The position numbers were made by a program, and so were the translations under genes. From NCBI GenBank assembly GCA_000482145.1, contig AUXH01000102.1, positions 1-41,073 on the forward strand: a DNA stretch of 41,073 nucleotides, given 5' to 3'. Numbering within the stretch: the stretch's first letter is position 1; each line of letters starts with the position of its first letter. Under the pieces are notes generated by a model, which searched no databases, was not told the origin of the DNA, and saw only the letters and a list, made by a program, of their open reading frames with translations. This document shows positions 12,001-18,390 of this stretch, in pieces. This DNA comes from Strigomonas culicis (Eukaryota; Euglenozoa; Kinetoplastea; Trypanosomatida; Trypanosomatidae).

Positions 12001-15000
12001 CGGCACGCTGAGTAGCGGGAGCATCGGCACGGTGCTGCCGCATCCGATGAGCACCAGCACGTTGGATGCGGTGGGCGCCGGTTCCTTCACCTCGCCCATC
12101 GTCACCGGGAACGGCCACGGCTCCTTCAACGTGGCGAGCTTCAGCAGCTACCCCTACCCCACCGCGGTGCTGCCGCCGCCGTCGTACAGCAGCCCGACGC
12201 TGGAGGAGTCCGGCGCCTGCGGGCCCTCGCCGGCCGCGGCGCCCGGCAGCATGCGTCATGAGGACAGCGGCAGCAGCCACACGGGCCGGCCGGCGGACGC
12301 GGCGGCCGGCGCTGGGCCGCCGGGCGCCGCCCAGTCCGGCGGGGGCGGCGGCCACGCGCGGGCGCGGCCGGCCATGAGCCTCACGCACCCCAGCGGGCTG
12401 GCTGCGCTGGACACGAGCGCACCCACCTTTCCCCTGTGGTGCTCCATCCCCACGCTGCTCGTGGCCATGGCGACGCAGCACACCGGCGTGGCGCGGCTGC
12501 TCGCCGACATGTGCGGCCGCTCCAAGGCCCTGCTGCACCAGCTCGCATTCCATCTCGTCTCGACCTTCGAGGGGCAGGAGGAGCTGCGGCGGCAGAACCC
12601 GCACCTCCTCTACGTGAACGGAGCGTGTACGCCCGGCGCGGCGGCGGCGGCGGCGGCGGCGGCCTCCGCGGCGGGGGAGCGGGGCAGTGTGGCGCCGCCG
12701 CCGAACTCTTTCTCGACCGGCGCGAGCGCCGCCTCCCACTCGCAGGCGAAGCGCAGCGGCCTCCCCGCGACAGCGGCGGCCACCGGCGCAGGCGGCGGTG
12801 GTTACAGCAATCCGCCGGTGCCCCCGCCGCCGCTGAGTTACAGCAGTAGCATCAACACGGGCGCCAGCAGCACGAACAACCTGAGCGCCCTGGGCGCGGC
12901 TGGCTTTTCCAGCCCGCGCGGGCCGGCGCTGGGCCGCGAGGGCGGCGCGCCGCCGGCTGCTGCCGCCGCCGCGACCGCGACGCAGCCGCTCGCGGCGCTG
13001 CTGCAGCTGATTGGACAGCGCAGCCGTCGGCACGCCGCCATCCTCTACCACACCAAGCAGTTCTGCTGCTTTGCAGCGCAGCTGCCGCCGCACCAGCGGT
13101 GGGCGCCCGCCGCGCCGCGCGGCGGGAGCGTGACGAGCGACTGCAGCTGGGACGACTCCGCGACGCGGATCAACGCGTCGCAGTTCAGCTATTACACGCG
13201 CCAGATGGGCAGCTCGCGGCTGCCGATGCAGCTCATCCTCAGCGCCGAGGACTGCCGGCTGCCGGCGCCGGTGTGGTACCTGCCGTCGACGCTCGCCGTC
13301 GAGGACGCGCCGAACGAGCACGACCACGACGACGAGGAAGAAGAGGACGGCGGCGCGGCCGCCGCCCGCGCGCGGGCGCCGCGCATGACGGCGGCGCAGG
13401 CCAGGGCGAGCCGGCGCGGCTGGTTCGCGCGGCGGCGGGTGCACAAGAGCGGCGGGCGGTCGCACAGTCCGCACCCCCACCCGCACCCGCCTCCCGGCAA
13501 GGTCCGGCGCACGGACTCCTTCCTGCGGTCCACGGCGGCCGCCACTGGCGCGGCGGGGAGGCGCGCGGGGGGGAAGGCGGCGGCGGCCGGCCACAGGCCG
13601 ACGGCCGCCACCGCGGCGCGCCTGGAGGCGCAGTACGGCCGCTACGCGAAGCCCTTCAACCCCCTCCGCGACGGCGGCGACGCGCCGCGGCAGAGCGCGC
13701 CGAGCGACGGCGCGGACCCGACGCTGCTGCGCTTTCAGGACCTCAGCGCGGAGCAGCTCAAGTCGATCATGTGCGTGCGACGCCGCATCGTCGCGGTCGC
13801 CTCCTCCTACCTGCAGCCGGAGCAGCAGCACCACGTGGCGCCGGCGGCAGCCGCCGGCGCCCTCGCCGGGCACTGGTTTGCACGGGAGGAGGTCTTCACA
13901 GTGTGTCTGTCCGACGGCCACGACGTGCACTTCCACTTGGCGGTCGACCACAGCGCGGCGCCGCGGCCGTCGACGGCCGCGGGCGGGATGGGCGGCGGGC
14001 CGGCGCCGCACGGCGAGAGCGCGACGGCGCACCACGGCTCCGTGGCGTCGGCGGCCGCGTCAGCCGTGCTGCAGAGTTTCAGCGGCACGGCGGCGTCCGT
14101 CCACGCGGCAGTGCCGAGCGCGGGCGCCAGCTGCACGAACCTGCCGCCGCCGGCGCCGCCGGAGAGCCACCTGGTGGTGATGCCCTACGCTCTGATGGAG
14201 AGCACGATGAGCACCCTGCTGGCGCACAGCCCGCTGATCACCCTGCGGCGGCCGATGGTGCTGCCGCTCACCGTCGCGCTGTACATGACGCAGCTGCCGG
14301 ACCGGGTACAACGGCCCTACCTTTGGCTCACCACCCTCAACGCGCGGCAGCGCGGGGAGGCGCTGCCGTGGTCGCCCAACACGCCGTGCTCGCTGCACTA
14401 CCTTCACCAGCAGTACGAGGAGCACCTGCGGCAGACGGAGGCTGCGGCCGCCGCCGAGCGCACGCTCAGGGAGACGCTGGAGGAGATGACGCGGCTGTCG
14501 GAGGCGCCGCCGCCGCCGGCCGCAGTGCTGTCCTCGCCGAGGGAGGCTGCCACGTCCGGCGAGTCCGCGACCGGCGGCGAGGAGGATAAGCGGGACAGCG
14601 GTGCGGACGCGGGCCCGGAGGCGCGGCGCGCGCGGACGGTGAGCCTGCACCACCGCCGCCACCACGCCGCCATCTACGCGCAGCTCCTCGCGCAGTGCTA
14701 CGACTCGGGCGACTTTGGGGTGCTGAAGCAGATGCTGCGGCGGCGGCTGCGCGCGCGGCCGGCCGCCTTCTCCCCCGGCGCGGCCGGCAAGGAGGAGCGC
14801 TACGCCTTCTACGTGATGCTGCCGCGGCCTGTGGAGGAGATGGAGCGGCTGCTACACGCGATGGAGCAGGTCGACCGCGACTACGAGGCGCGGCTCCGCG
14901 CGGAGCGCCTGCTGCCGGCGGACGCGCCGGCCCCGTGGGAGGCGGCGCCGCCAACCGCGGCAGCCAAGGAGCTGCCGACGACGTCCGCGGCCTACGCGCC

Positions 15001-16888
15001 GCTGCCGCCGGAGGCGCCGATGCACCCGCGCCTCGCGGAGCTGCTTGCGGAGCGGCGGCAGATGCTGCGCGTCGTCGTGCTGCGCCAAGAGGCGCGGCGC
15101 CATGAGGGCGCGCTGGAGGCCGCCGTGAACACCATCAGCAGCGACAGCGCCCAGTGGGAGGAGGTGCGCCGCTGCCTGTCGCTGGAGGCGGCGGAGTGGA
15201 GCATCGTGAGCTACATGTTCGACATTGGCGGCCGCTCCGCCGGCCGCTTCTTCGTCGACGCGGCGAGCGGCCACGTCGCGACGCACGACCTCGGGCGGTG
15301 GGCCCTGCAACCGCTGCCCGCGGAGGCGGCCGGCTGCCTCAGGTCGGCAGCCTTCTCCGCCACCGGCGGCGGGACCAGCGAGCGGCACCGCAAGGGCAAG
15401 CTCGTCATGATGGTCGACGCGATGCCGCCGGGCACCTACGCCACGAGTGTGCCCCCGTGCGCGCGGCAGCCGCCGTCGCTGTCCAGCCCGGCGGTGAGCC
15501 TCAATCCCTTCTGGAGCGCGGCGAGCAGCGCGTGCGACCGCGTCGACACGGCCCCGCGCGGCGAGGCGCCGCGGCAGCGGCTGCTGAACCCCGTCGCCGG
15601 CGTGCACGCCGCGTCCTTCCCGCCGACGCCGCCGCCGACCACCGGCTCCAACACGCCGTACCTGCTCGTGAACCCCGAGTGCCTGCTGCACGAGCGCAAC
15701 ACGCTGCTGCAGAGCGACCCGGGGGACAGCGACCGCCGCGTGCGGCGCAGCGGCGCCGGCGGCAACTCGGCGGCGACGAGCGTCACACACCACTTCCGAC
15801 CGGACAGCAGCGACAGCGACAGCAGCAGCGAGACGAGCCGTCGCAGCGGCAGCAGCGGCGGCGGGGGGGAGGAGGACGAGGAGGACAGCGCGGGGTCGAG
15901 CAGCGAGTCCTGCGCGCGCACGGAGGCGGGCGGCGGCGCGCCGCGGCACCGCCACACGATCAGCGCGGCCTCGACCGCAGCGCTGCTGCAGACGCCCTTC
16001 CCCACGACCGACGCGACGTACTTCCGACTGACGCAGAGCCTCGTGAAGGCGATGCCGCTGCAGACGCCGTACAACATGTTCCTCGCACACGCCTCGGAGT
16101 GTCTCTATCTGCTCTTCGACTTTGTGCGCGACCTCACCGGCTTCACGCTCTTCGGCGTGGACGAGCTGCGGCCGCTGCTGCTCTCCTCCGCGCCGCTGCC
16201 CGCTGCCGCTGCCGCCGCCGGCGGCGTCGCGCGCGCCGGCGCAAGTAGCGTCCACCCGTGGCAGGCGAGCACTAGCGACCCGCGCGGCGCCGCGCTCCCG
16301 GGGCCGCCGGCACCGATGCCGATGCCAGCCTTCTTCCTGCCGCCGTCGCCGTCCGCGTCCCTCGCCGGCGGCACCGCGTCGGTCGCGACGACGGTGCCGC
16401 CGGCCGCCATCGCGCTGCCGCCGGCCCTGGCGGACCTGCGCTGCTTCAACGCGTCCTCGCTCCGCGTGAAGCTGTCGTACGACGTCCGCCTCGTGCGCGC
16501 GCCGGACGACGAGCGCGACACGGTGCGGCAGGTGCGCGCCGCGCTGCGGCGCCAGCGCCGGCTGGACGAGGCCTACGTGACCGCCTACTACCGCCGCTAC
16601 CTCCGCCGCCTCCACCAGCACGACGATGACGGCGGCGACGAGGGGCCGCCAGCCGAGGCGGACGGCGAGAGCGGCGAGAGCGACTACGCCGACGGCGACG
16701 ACGAGGAGCGGATGCTGCGGCGGCCGCGCGGCGATCGGATGGATCTGAGCAACAACGACGAGCCGGCGTACGAGATCGCGTACGACTTCGTGTCGCAGCT
16801 CATCGCCGGCGCCGTAGATCCGGAGCGGCAGGCGACGGTAGACGGTGTCGCCCCGCATCGATGGTCGTGGTGGGCCCCACAATGGTAA
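2..16888 (+). CDS. TRRAP/Tra1-like PIKK-family pseudokinase, 5'-partial giant protein
   Basis: The frame is open from the first full codon to a TAA at 16886-16888. The GTG at 26 is not a credible eukaryotic start, so the 5' end lies outside the window. Residues below count from that GTG. Helical HEAT-like segments are scattered over the first half (for example about 1150-1230). A FAT-like helical region runs from about 2800 to 3900 (ALYYMEKN near 2919, FERALQLWERVK near 3190). A PIKK-like domain follows at about 4600-5300, and the last 33 residues resemble FATC, ending WSWWAPQW. Active-site motifs are degenerate: the loop that is GDRHxxN in active kinases reads GGRSAGRFF (5068-5076), DFG reads DLG (5088-5090), and no Lys/DLRQD segment follows DGHDVHFHLAVD (4630-4641). 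Known TRRAP/Tra1 is a catalytically dead scaffold of SAGA/NuA4-type acetyltransferases; that role here is inferred. It is much longer than the usual 3,700-3,900 residues because of Ala, Gly, Ser and Gln-rich inserts. A divergent TOR-like kinase is the alternative. Confidence 0.62.
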   Translation, partial: PRAASPHPVVPAAPASSQSRGERGGQKGAAAPSLWRTLSRNLSQLVRRGSSSSNNNNNSTNSGHPSPRPRRAVLLRDLVSPVDAASCNLSFPSFGGHADLANADPSLISSPSEQQQQQQQQPPPPPRNRVLQLIAALQQYQAELQERRDGPHGAAARASTRAGAPRAYLTFQDVLRETALAADAPAPTHPRGELLPMETLTSATMFTCAAFLCAWRRHRSGGSPPRSAAEEAEREGTAVPAEGAADTEPYFPFLALDTQLLVSPPPPASLAAGQSSRPSMTSHAFSSTVNTLITSVAYNKSGVYVPAEHPRSPVPPPTLLVPTVAAVNPTSAKTTDPDWLLVDTQMTRNFFLPEVRAVGQYLQRRQQQQHHRQQQRALETAAAAEPAASAGGSRASQLPPGADPSSDSSSVAFPPLHADADARDGAAALEVDRETVAVSTTTTAVTSAAPSAAVSPHMGAAAAPPLCAGGETGGAPEGRPATTDRDDLYYYLPFAVVKRVFKLCKDTQPLAATTQRRHSNPTCGGDAASDAALRWTDRAQVFVERALPLFFLFYSECLAAYVGVGRDGPDGDEAAGPAADRATEGYGLVLHCGSIAINRAVRAYKLMMDTHYTSTTIATCIADLSNAGLLLASFSYHFPYQFVQLFKGKVYPLLWAILRQHQPSGPPGSQDRFHRSPAVGHVTSRQARGNVLFNQRYMIVLQRVSFSVLCLLVHNTLNTLDRRARLGTGRPVFLLRQFYGIIGALTHLGFYTDESPLLARPPEGHPTATGPAAAAAAGGGGGDHPHPHPYYARGVVGGGARHHDVVTGAPRVLGNRFNNLFSLMYLNSLTLIAQLYCYAAAPARTASPLSACLSSDAEVRTCDCRAGDAKSLESEQRLMGHLLLESMMDVMRPARAATGAVAGGGRAMTPPPAAAGAALRRHRTAEEEQQALCLYLLRHMPRSWWPDRSNTMYYFDQLGAAEYMSHPRLSLRQSAVRCCFFLLFVDCHRGPGLYDADDDTDSSAEEDGATATGTTSGDSSAVRQRRERVRRHILAHQDDPQQYCSLFAYPFQMVQHLPSQAAAAAHPRPAAVRSPFTPIPHLYSDEGNVNVHVLDEAHSRRVAPTPTAALTALRCQHAGSTHIHALQQAVRRLLEVALRDPSAALRLRIVQQLLRTASAYAFLYLHADAINGLFILIEDEDARVAVEAVRLLRRLAPLNPPAIYPRLRAKLLTLLTDMGQRLTQLQEFQQQQGEHDRPPPASARQPGGEATAADDDDDGGAAAAGAAADDHAADRGAADGAGGDDEDSFSGGSVANESATVSKLVSPRPASGSGRSWGSAAAALSDHAPSAPNSGRYGGDGTAAAAAAAAGAAAPAKGCSMYESVKLMEPEVTLLVQLVFSITHSTPLYLRRVLRILYDILLFPQDVLTTFEGGVRGAAAADDDDDDEEEEEEEEVPRGGSSGGGTDDLYDRRRQQPRYAGGGGNGHGHEEGRHRRHLWRHNSISSAVIQALEVLRVLCQDCIKDEKTYFDRFIPVVARQLQLGGDDGHAAARRHAAHGSYDHQQESARLHAALLALQALLQNSPNLSTLKSLADVQFILHRLHILLFQRPPVGPQNAIAVLQLLGSLSTMSPVLYLEEFYQPQSVLSRRTQEGFAVPRLCVFLAQERHRRHQAASYLNRYVTSDGPWQEAGRGRRMTLDGSSATANSGDGAVDDMRWADKAVLPTSATPEGAVLQCRLQLGRFRTFCPEAWPDLILHVLLRTLQAYCTRTITLSTEGLCECVRAFVAVLRTTDCVLLLPLYLPAFLSLAFTLVEPADSLAMLLLARTPAVQGYAASSLLSAEEEARSRHPRHRPPVVRQCVLFGLGELVERTGRGIAPVYKILSSFLHHLWSVSPSTLQPCCALLLALQRAVPELLQEDVTTWVSLLLTALFVYRDKLEKLTSPAAPAPASRQHAHAARPPSPPPEARVDGGAYVDAAAEAHATAICASLEVVTTTLTALRPLTNSILAETVALNACASFLGPATAYVAAGASEGTAAAAAAAAPEVPRADGVVVDLMRSAMEVHRAMANRHLSQLLVVYLSDRQTSGVAANVVQGCLVVLESLLAVHLHALHQVASGAGPPRGADVWSRGATGSASGGREPAAAADLARLSPEQRERLEAELTDRRRMQALTEAHYGGGGAAPASASMKADGGGSGRAQGPQRLEDAWWGVASPLLRLALCREEGGRVAVMRFFPLLRVGDDAAPLPLPVTSWESFAEMDVLACFLYSLSLTPRRMTGAVLHYAEQRFGAWSPVLSFLRCLGSSSYVPRLFLGELSVESVRAVLEQPTQVVAHPATASRPYTAAAPGRLEPAPRASSLHGSDDTTLPSGAGGAASPPSITMTNAEHVSARPRGRAMSSRFVSTNSLDAVESWTSSTLVTTASTPSSAPLAQRPAPWAAAAQRLCPGGGRSPTGYPALPLLGARSSARESAPLNIEEERPHSQPIALLPSSPSDLLSVYVPMGHACYPPPPLEHSPRSPPVRTTAVPAAGQHPLLTLSFFGPPPSRLGSPLRQEPRPSSLLGPGMLSGATAGPRSGAAVYDAASAAAAAFRPVAGAEPGSGTRAVAAEGHPGLLSLSSSHLEGAEEGCVVPPLAALARPSELQPRAPAAEGGAACVLQMPSYGGRAEEGHGTPPLQLLGREPAAAGGGQPSMHTSRSSPPPPPVFERDGGSRAHHVAAHPSPSDGSASAYRRSDMPLLAQFLMHQCVRPAAGGRAAPPREGSDHSATTAARRQAHATLVPPTSGSATTQLGDEHPQGEGRPPSPAAGGAPHPSSAAWRSWFQQFAMAVFSSCTEPCVVACRTFIKHHKHSVLYSDILAVAWIHSLLSLRPAELDEWLQALVAFYVFHTNQEVPHRVAVELARFCHLLRLFSPSLFTTPVQQHLVDRHLTDAMLSRCARWARNTPMALYYMEKNVLHVWSAEQQRMALQLAAGGVDSGGSSSDGMGGSGDLRASRWHGSSAAARHALRSSTNRLLFSMSALSSLSFPIYLSSSSAGKPFPSTGSSSSTAMHGAADAALAALPLTLSLVELSALLDDLSHPFEQRALLCFHPQLRQSLLPLLRRESRRGAAAAAEDSDDEAADGTEPRVTLEAFIRKARRDLPAPVLEFMDMSGGASDRYLSGAELVLLGADGRPLTTKPGGGSSSGAGPPPDIFTCFDAEAVTGAMRCYLRHLDFERALQLWERVKCKPFLLSPLTQPTLPLYGDEADAGGAPPPQRRLDEVRDALGPVPATVASYAGLAAEVLSHWDTVHEVANYTLFPSRVGIDRSHFGGAAGGGLATHVSAPTWQKLREGLTPEGSGLSSGMERPHAHASPSASPLHAQLQIFYSAALVAMRRFAEAKEMLTTVRDSIQHTYTVFYTNHERAKKDAHALFQQLSDLWEAVYAMEQSNSQRVEEGTDGSGDGENLAPLSVEDMLHEVRGFKYKASTVRRLNTIASRVLPSTMNIYQYLETIAVRSSFAPPYWQIENMYIVAQRMVRDGMPLRGSQCLSHFESLSGSSHNAEEMLLYRQRLRLERYRHLVRHSHSIQALRELYATITAALRADLLKAGGGDAAPATHTRDGAPLRELLAPAMAVRLPSMITAMELGERVSAYQVEMLLLSVSCRRRLNHVTTSVALCLRSQEHHHPQPPHALSLRRRPRRTLPGDSTASGGAPRGAETSWAATERLRPVGLRGAGSGGGSMPTLTGLAEDGPGALYYVPSVSPVSPSLARRFPVALGAASASASVMAGDVADVARLRGAASAPPDIATSDSEPPAAAAVAAAAAARDGSRSGDLPRSQLGEEGEEGGTPTGAGRAAPRAATPRSSALLAALEEEEEDLTAEGTLLAEYYLLEHALSIASTHAPVWREFGLLLFDVCIAMHAEWRGTRDPETLHNFLQQSAKAIAALQRASLLWRDAAMVAVGGLGPFTTTSNRRQRHSRSALPCAHMMSKALYLAVLSENSFEEYASALRQQQQQQQQLQQLLGSPSSHHLTHNVSTLTGTLSSGSIGTVLPHPMSTSTLDAVGAGSFTSPIVTGNGHGSFNVASFSSYPYPTAVLPPPSYSSPTLEESGACGPSPAAAPGSMRHEDSGSSHTGRPADAAAGAGPPGAAQSGGGGGHARARPAMSLTHPSGLAALDTSAPTFPLWCSIPTLLVAMATQHTGVARLLADMCGRSKALLHQLAFHLVSTFEGQEELRRQNPHLLYVNGACTPGAAAAAAAAASAAGERGSVAPPPNSFSTGASAASHSQAKRSGLPATAAATGAGGGGYSNPPVPPPPLSYSSSINTGASSTNNLSALGAAGFSSPRGPALGREGGAPPAAAAAATATQPLAALLQLIGQRSRRHAAILYHTKQFCCFAAQLPPHQRWAPAAPRGGSVTSDCSWDDSATRINASQFSYYTRQMGSSRLPMQLILSAEDCRLPAPVWYLPSTLAVEDAPNEHDHDDEEEEDGGAAAARARAPRMTAAQARASRRGWFARRRVHKSGGRSHSPHPHPHPPPGKVRRTDSFLRSTAAATGAAGRRAGGKAAAAGHRPTAATAARLEAQYGRYAKPFNPLRDGGDAPRQSAPSDGADPTLLRFQDLSAEQLKSIMCVRRRIVAVASSYLQPEQQHHVAPAAAAGALAGHWFAREEVFTVCLSDGHDVHFHLAVDHSAAPRPSTAAGGMGGGPAPHGESATAHHGSVASAAASAVLQSFSGTAASVHAAVPSAGASCTNLPPPAPPESHLVVMPYALMESTMSTLLAHSPLITLRRPMVLPLTVALYMTQLPDRVQRPYLWLTTLNARQRGEALPWSPNTPCSLHYLHQQYEEHLRQTEAAAAAERTLRETLEEMTRLSEAPPPPAAVLSSPREAATSGESATGGEEDKRDSGADAGPEARRARTVSLHHRRHHAAIYAQLLAQCYDSGDFGVLKQMLRRRLRARPAAFSPGAAGKEERYAFYVMLPRPVEEMERLLHAMEQVDRDYEARLRAERLLPADAPAPWEAAPPTAAAKELPTTSAAYAPLPPEAPMHPRLAELLAERRQMLRVVVLRQEARRHEGALEAAVNTISSDSAQWEEVRRCLSLEAAEWSIVSYMFDIGGRSAGRFFVDAASGHVATHDLGRWALQPLPAEAAGCLRSAAFSATGGGTSERHRKGKLVMMVDAMPPGTYATSVPPCARQPPSLSSPAVSLNPFWSAASSACDRVDTAPRGEAPRQRLLNPVAGVHAASFPPTPPPTTGSNTPYLLVNPECLLHERNTLLQSDPGDSDRRVRRSGAGGNSAATSVTHHFRPDSSDSDSSSETSRRSGSSGGGGEEDEEDSAGSSSESCARTEAGGGAPRHRHTISAASTAALLQTPFPTTDATYFRLTQSLVKAMPLQTPYNMFLAHASECLYLLFDFVRDLTGFTLFGVDELRPLLLSSAPLPAAAAAAGGVARAGASSVHPWQASTSDPRGAALPGPPAPMPMPAFFLPPSPSASLAGGTASVATTVPPAAIALPPALADLRCFNASSLRVKLSYDVRLVRAPDDERDTVRQVRAALRRQRRLDEAYVTAYYRRYLRRLHQHDDDGGDEGPPAEADGESGESDYADGDDEERMLRRPRGDRMDLSNNDEPAYEIAYDFVSQLIAGAVDPERQATVDGVAPHRWSWWAPQW
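341..364 (+). repeat. CAG/CAA polyglutamine run
   Basis: Eight glutamine codons, mostly CAG and ending CAACAA, followed directly by a proline run, inside a low-complexity linker of the giant pseudokinase gene. Confidence 0.9.
4264..4307 (+). repeat. GAC/GAG acidic codon run
   Basis: A run of Asp codons passes directly into a run of Glu codons, giving an acidic stretch of about 14 residues between two helical segments of the giant gene. It looks like a flexible loop grown by triplet expansion. Confidence 0.8.
11915..11938 (+). repeat. (CAG)8 polyglutamine run
   Basis: Eight glutamine codons (CAG) at the end of a helical segment in the FAT-like part of the giant gene, followed by a Ser/Thr/Gly-rich linker. 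Likely length-variable between strains. Confidence 0.9.
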
Positions 16889-17273
16889 GCGGCCACCACT
16901 ACACGCACACGCACACAGGAGAATCTTTTTTTTTTTTTTTGCCTTTCTTATGCATACACTTGTAGTAACGAGAAGCACATCTTCAACTTCAGCAGTTAGG
17001 ACATACGCATGTATCATGGAAAACTGGAAGTAAAAAAAATTCTAATCACTCCCTTTTCTCCTACCGTGGGCTTCAACAATCTCTTCCTGTTCTACGCGCA
17101 TGTTTGTCTTTCCCTTTGAATACCTTTTTCCACCTTCTTCTCCTGCCGTTTTCGGTCTCTCTATTTAGAGTTAAGTTAAATAATAAGTGAGCAGAAAGAT
17201 AGAGAGAGGGGCAGCAGAAAAGGAGAGATACAGAAGAACGTGCTTCTTTCTTTCTGTTTCTCTCTTCTAGAAA
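16889..17273. other. AT-rich intergenic/UTR spacer
   Basis: Spacer between the pseudokinase and the amidase-like gene. It holds a T run at about 16926-16940 and several polypyrimidine stretches. No ORF with the coding composition of the neighbours is visible. It should contain the upstream polyadenylation zone and the downstream trans-splice site. Confidence 0.7.
17121..17168 (+). promoter_or_regulatory. Predicted trans-splice acceptor for the amidase-like gene
   Basis: A pyrimidine-rich stretch ends in TATTTAG, with AG at 17167-17168. This gives a leader of about 105 nt with no upstream ATG before the start at 17274. A second tract at 17241-17270 ends CTTCTAG only 3 nt before that ATG, so two acceptors compete. 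Confidence 0.5.
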
Positions 17274-18358
17274 ATGATGCGCCGACTCCCTCTTCCGCAG
17301 CTTTCCACCCCGGGCACTCGCGCGGTGCGCGCGAGTGCTCTTCACACGTCACTTGTGCTCTTTAGTTTTGCGGCTGCCACCACCATGAGCGGCAGCAACA
17401 GCACTCCTGCTCCCTCCCCACACGTCGCGGCCGCCGGCGCGAGCCCTTCCGCCGCCGGTGGCGGCGCAGGGGCCGCGCCGACGAGTGGCGCGGCGGAGGC
17501 GCTCCCGTCGACGAACGGCTTCGGGCCGCAGAGCCACAGCGTGCGGCAGCTCGTGCGGGCGCTGCACCACCACCCGGCGGAGCAGCGCGAGGCCGCGCTG
17601 ACCTGCGCGCGCCGCGCGAGCGATCTGTCCGTGCAGGGCGCCGAGCTCGCTCAGACGCTGGAGCGCCGCCGCTCGGCGCTCGGCCTGTCGCTGGCTGACG
17701 CTCCCGCGGCCGCGGCGGCGGCGGACGGCGCCGAGGCCGCGGCGGACGGCGCGGGCGCCGCCTACTACACGGAGGCCGCGAGTGAGGTCCAGGTGACGCA
17801 GCAGTTTCTCCCGGATCGGCTCTTCAGCGGCGTCAGCGTCGCCGTCGTGGACACGCTCGACGTGGCGGCCTTCCACACCGGCAACGGCTTCGAGACCGCG
17901 TCGCCGCTCTTCGCGGTGCGGCGCGCGGAGGCGACCGGCATGCCGCTGCTGGCGTGGCTGCAGGAGCAGGGCGCGACCATCGTCGGCAAGCTCAAGTGCC
18001 ACAGCCCCCTGTCGCTCAACGAGGGCGCCCTCTACGGCGAGGACAGGCCCAACGCGGTCGCGGTGGCGGCGGGGTCCGCGCACTACGTCGTGACGACGTC
18101 GCTGCGCGCCCCGGCCGCGCTGGGCGCCTGCGCGTCGCATGACCTCTTCGGCTTCAAGCCGACCTCGCAGACCATCGGCACCTTCTCGCGCGGGTCGCAG
18201 TTCCGCCAGTCGCTGACGATCCCCTCCACCTCGATCGGCATCGTGACGGCCCGGCTCGACGATCTCTCCTTCTTGTGGCAGGCGTACACCTCCGCCGTGA
18301 ACGCCGCGATGCTCTTCCACGACCATCACCACCAGCCGCAGCAGCAACCGCAGCAACC

Positions 18359-18390
<32 letters not shown>

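Noticed and set aside
11963..14035. 690-codon open frame on the minus strand
   Set aside because: Mirror of the GC-rich codons of the FAT-to-kinase part of the giant gene; Arg-rich, motif-free translation.
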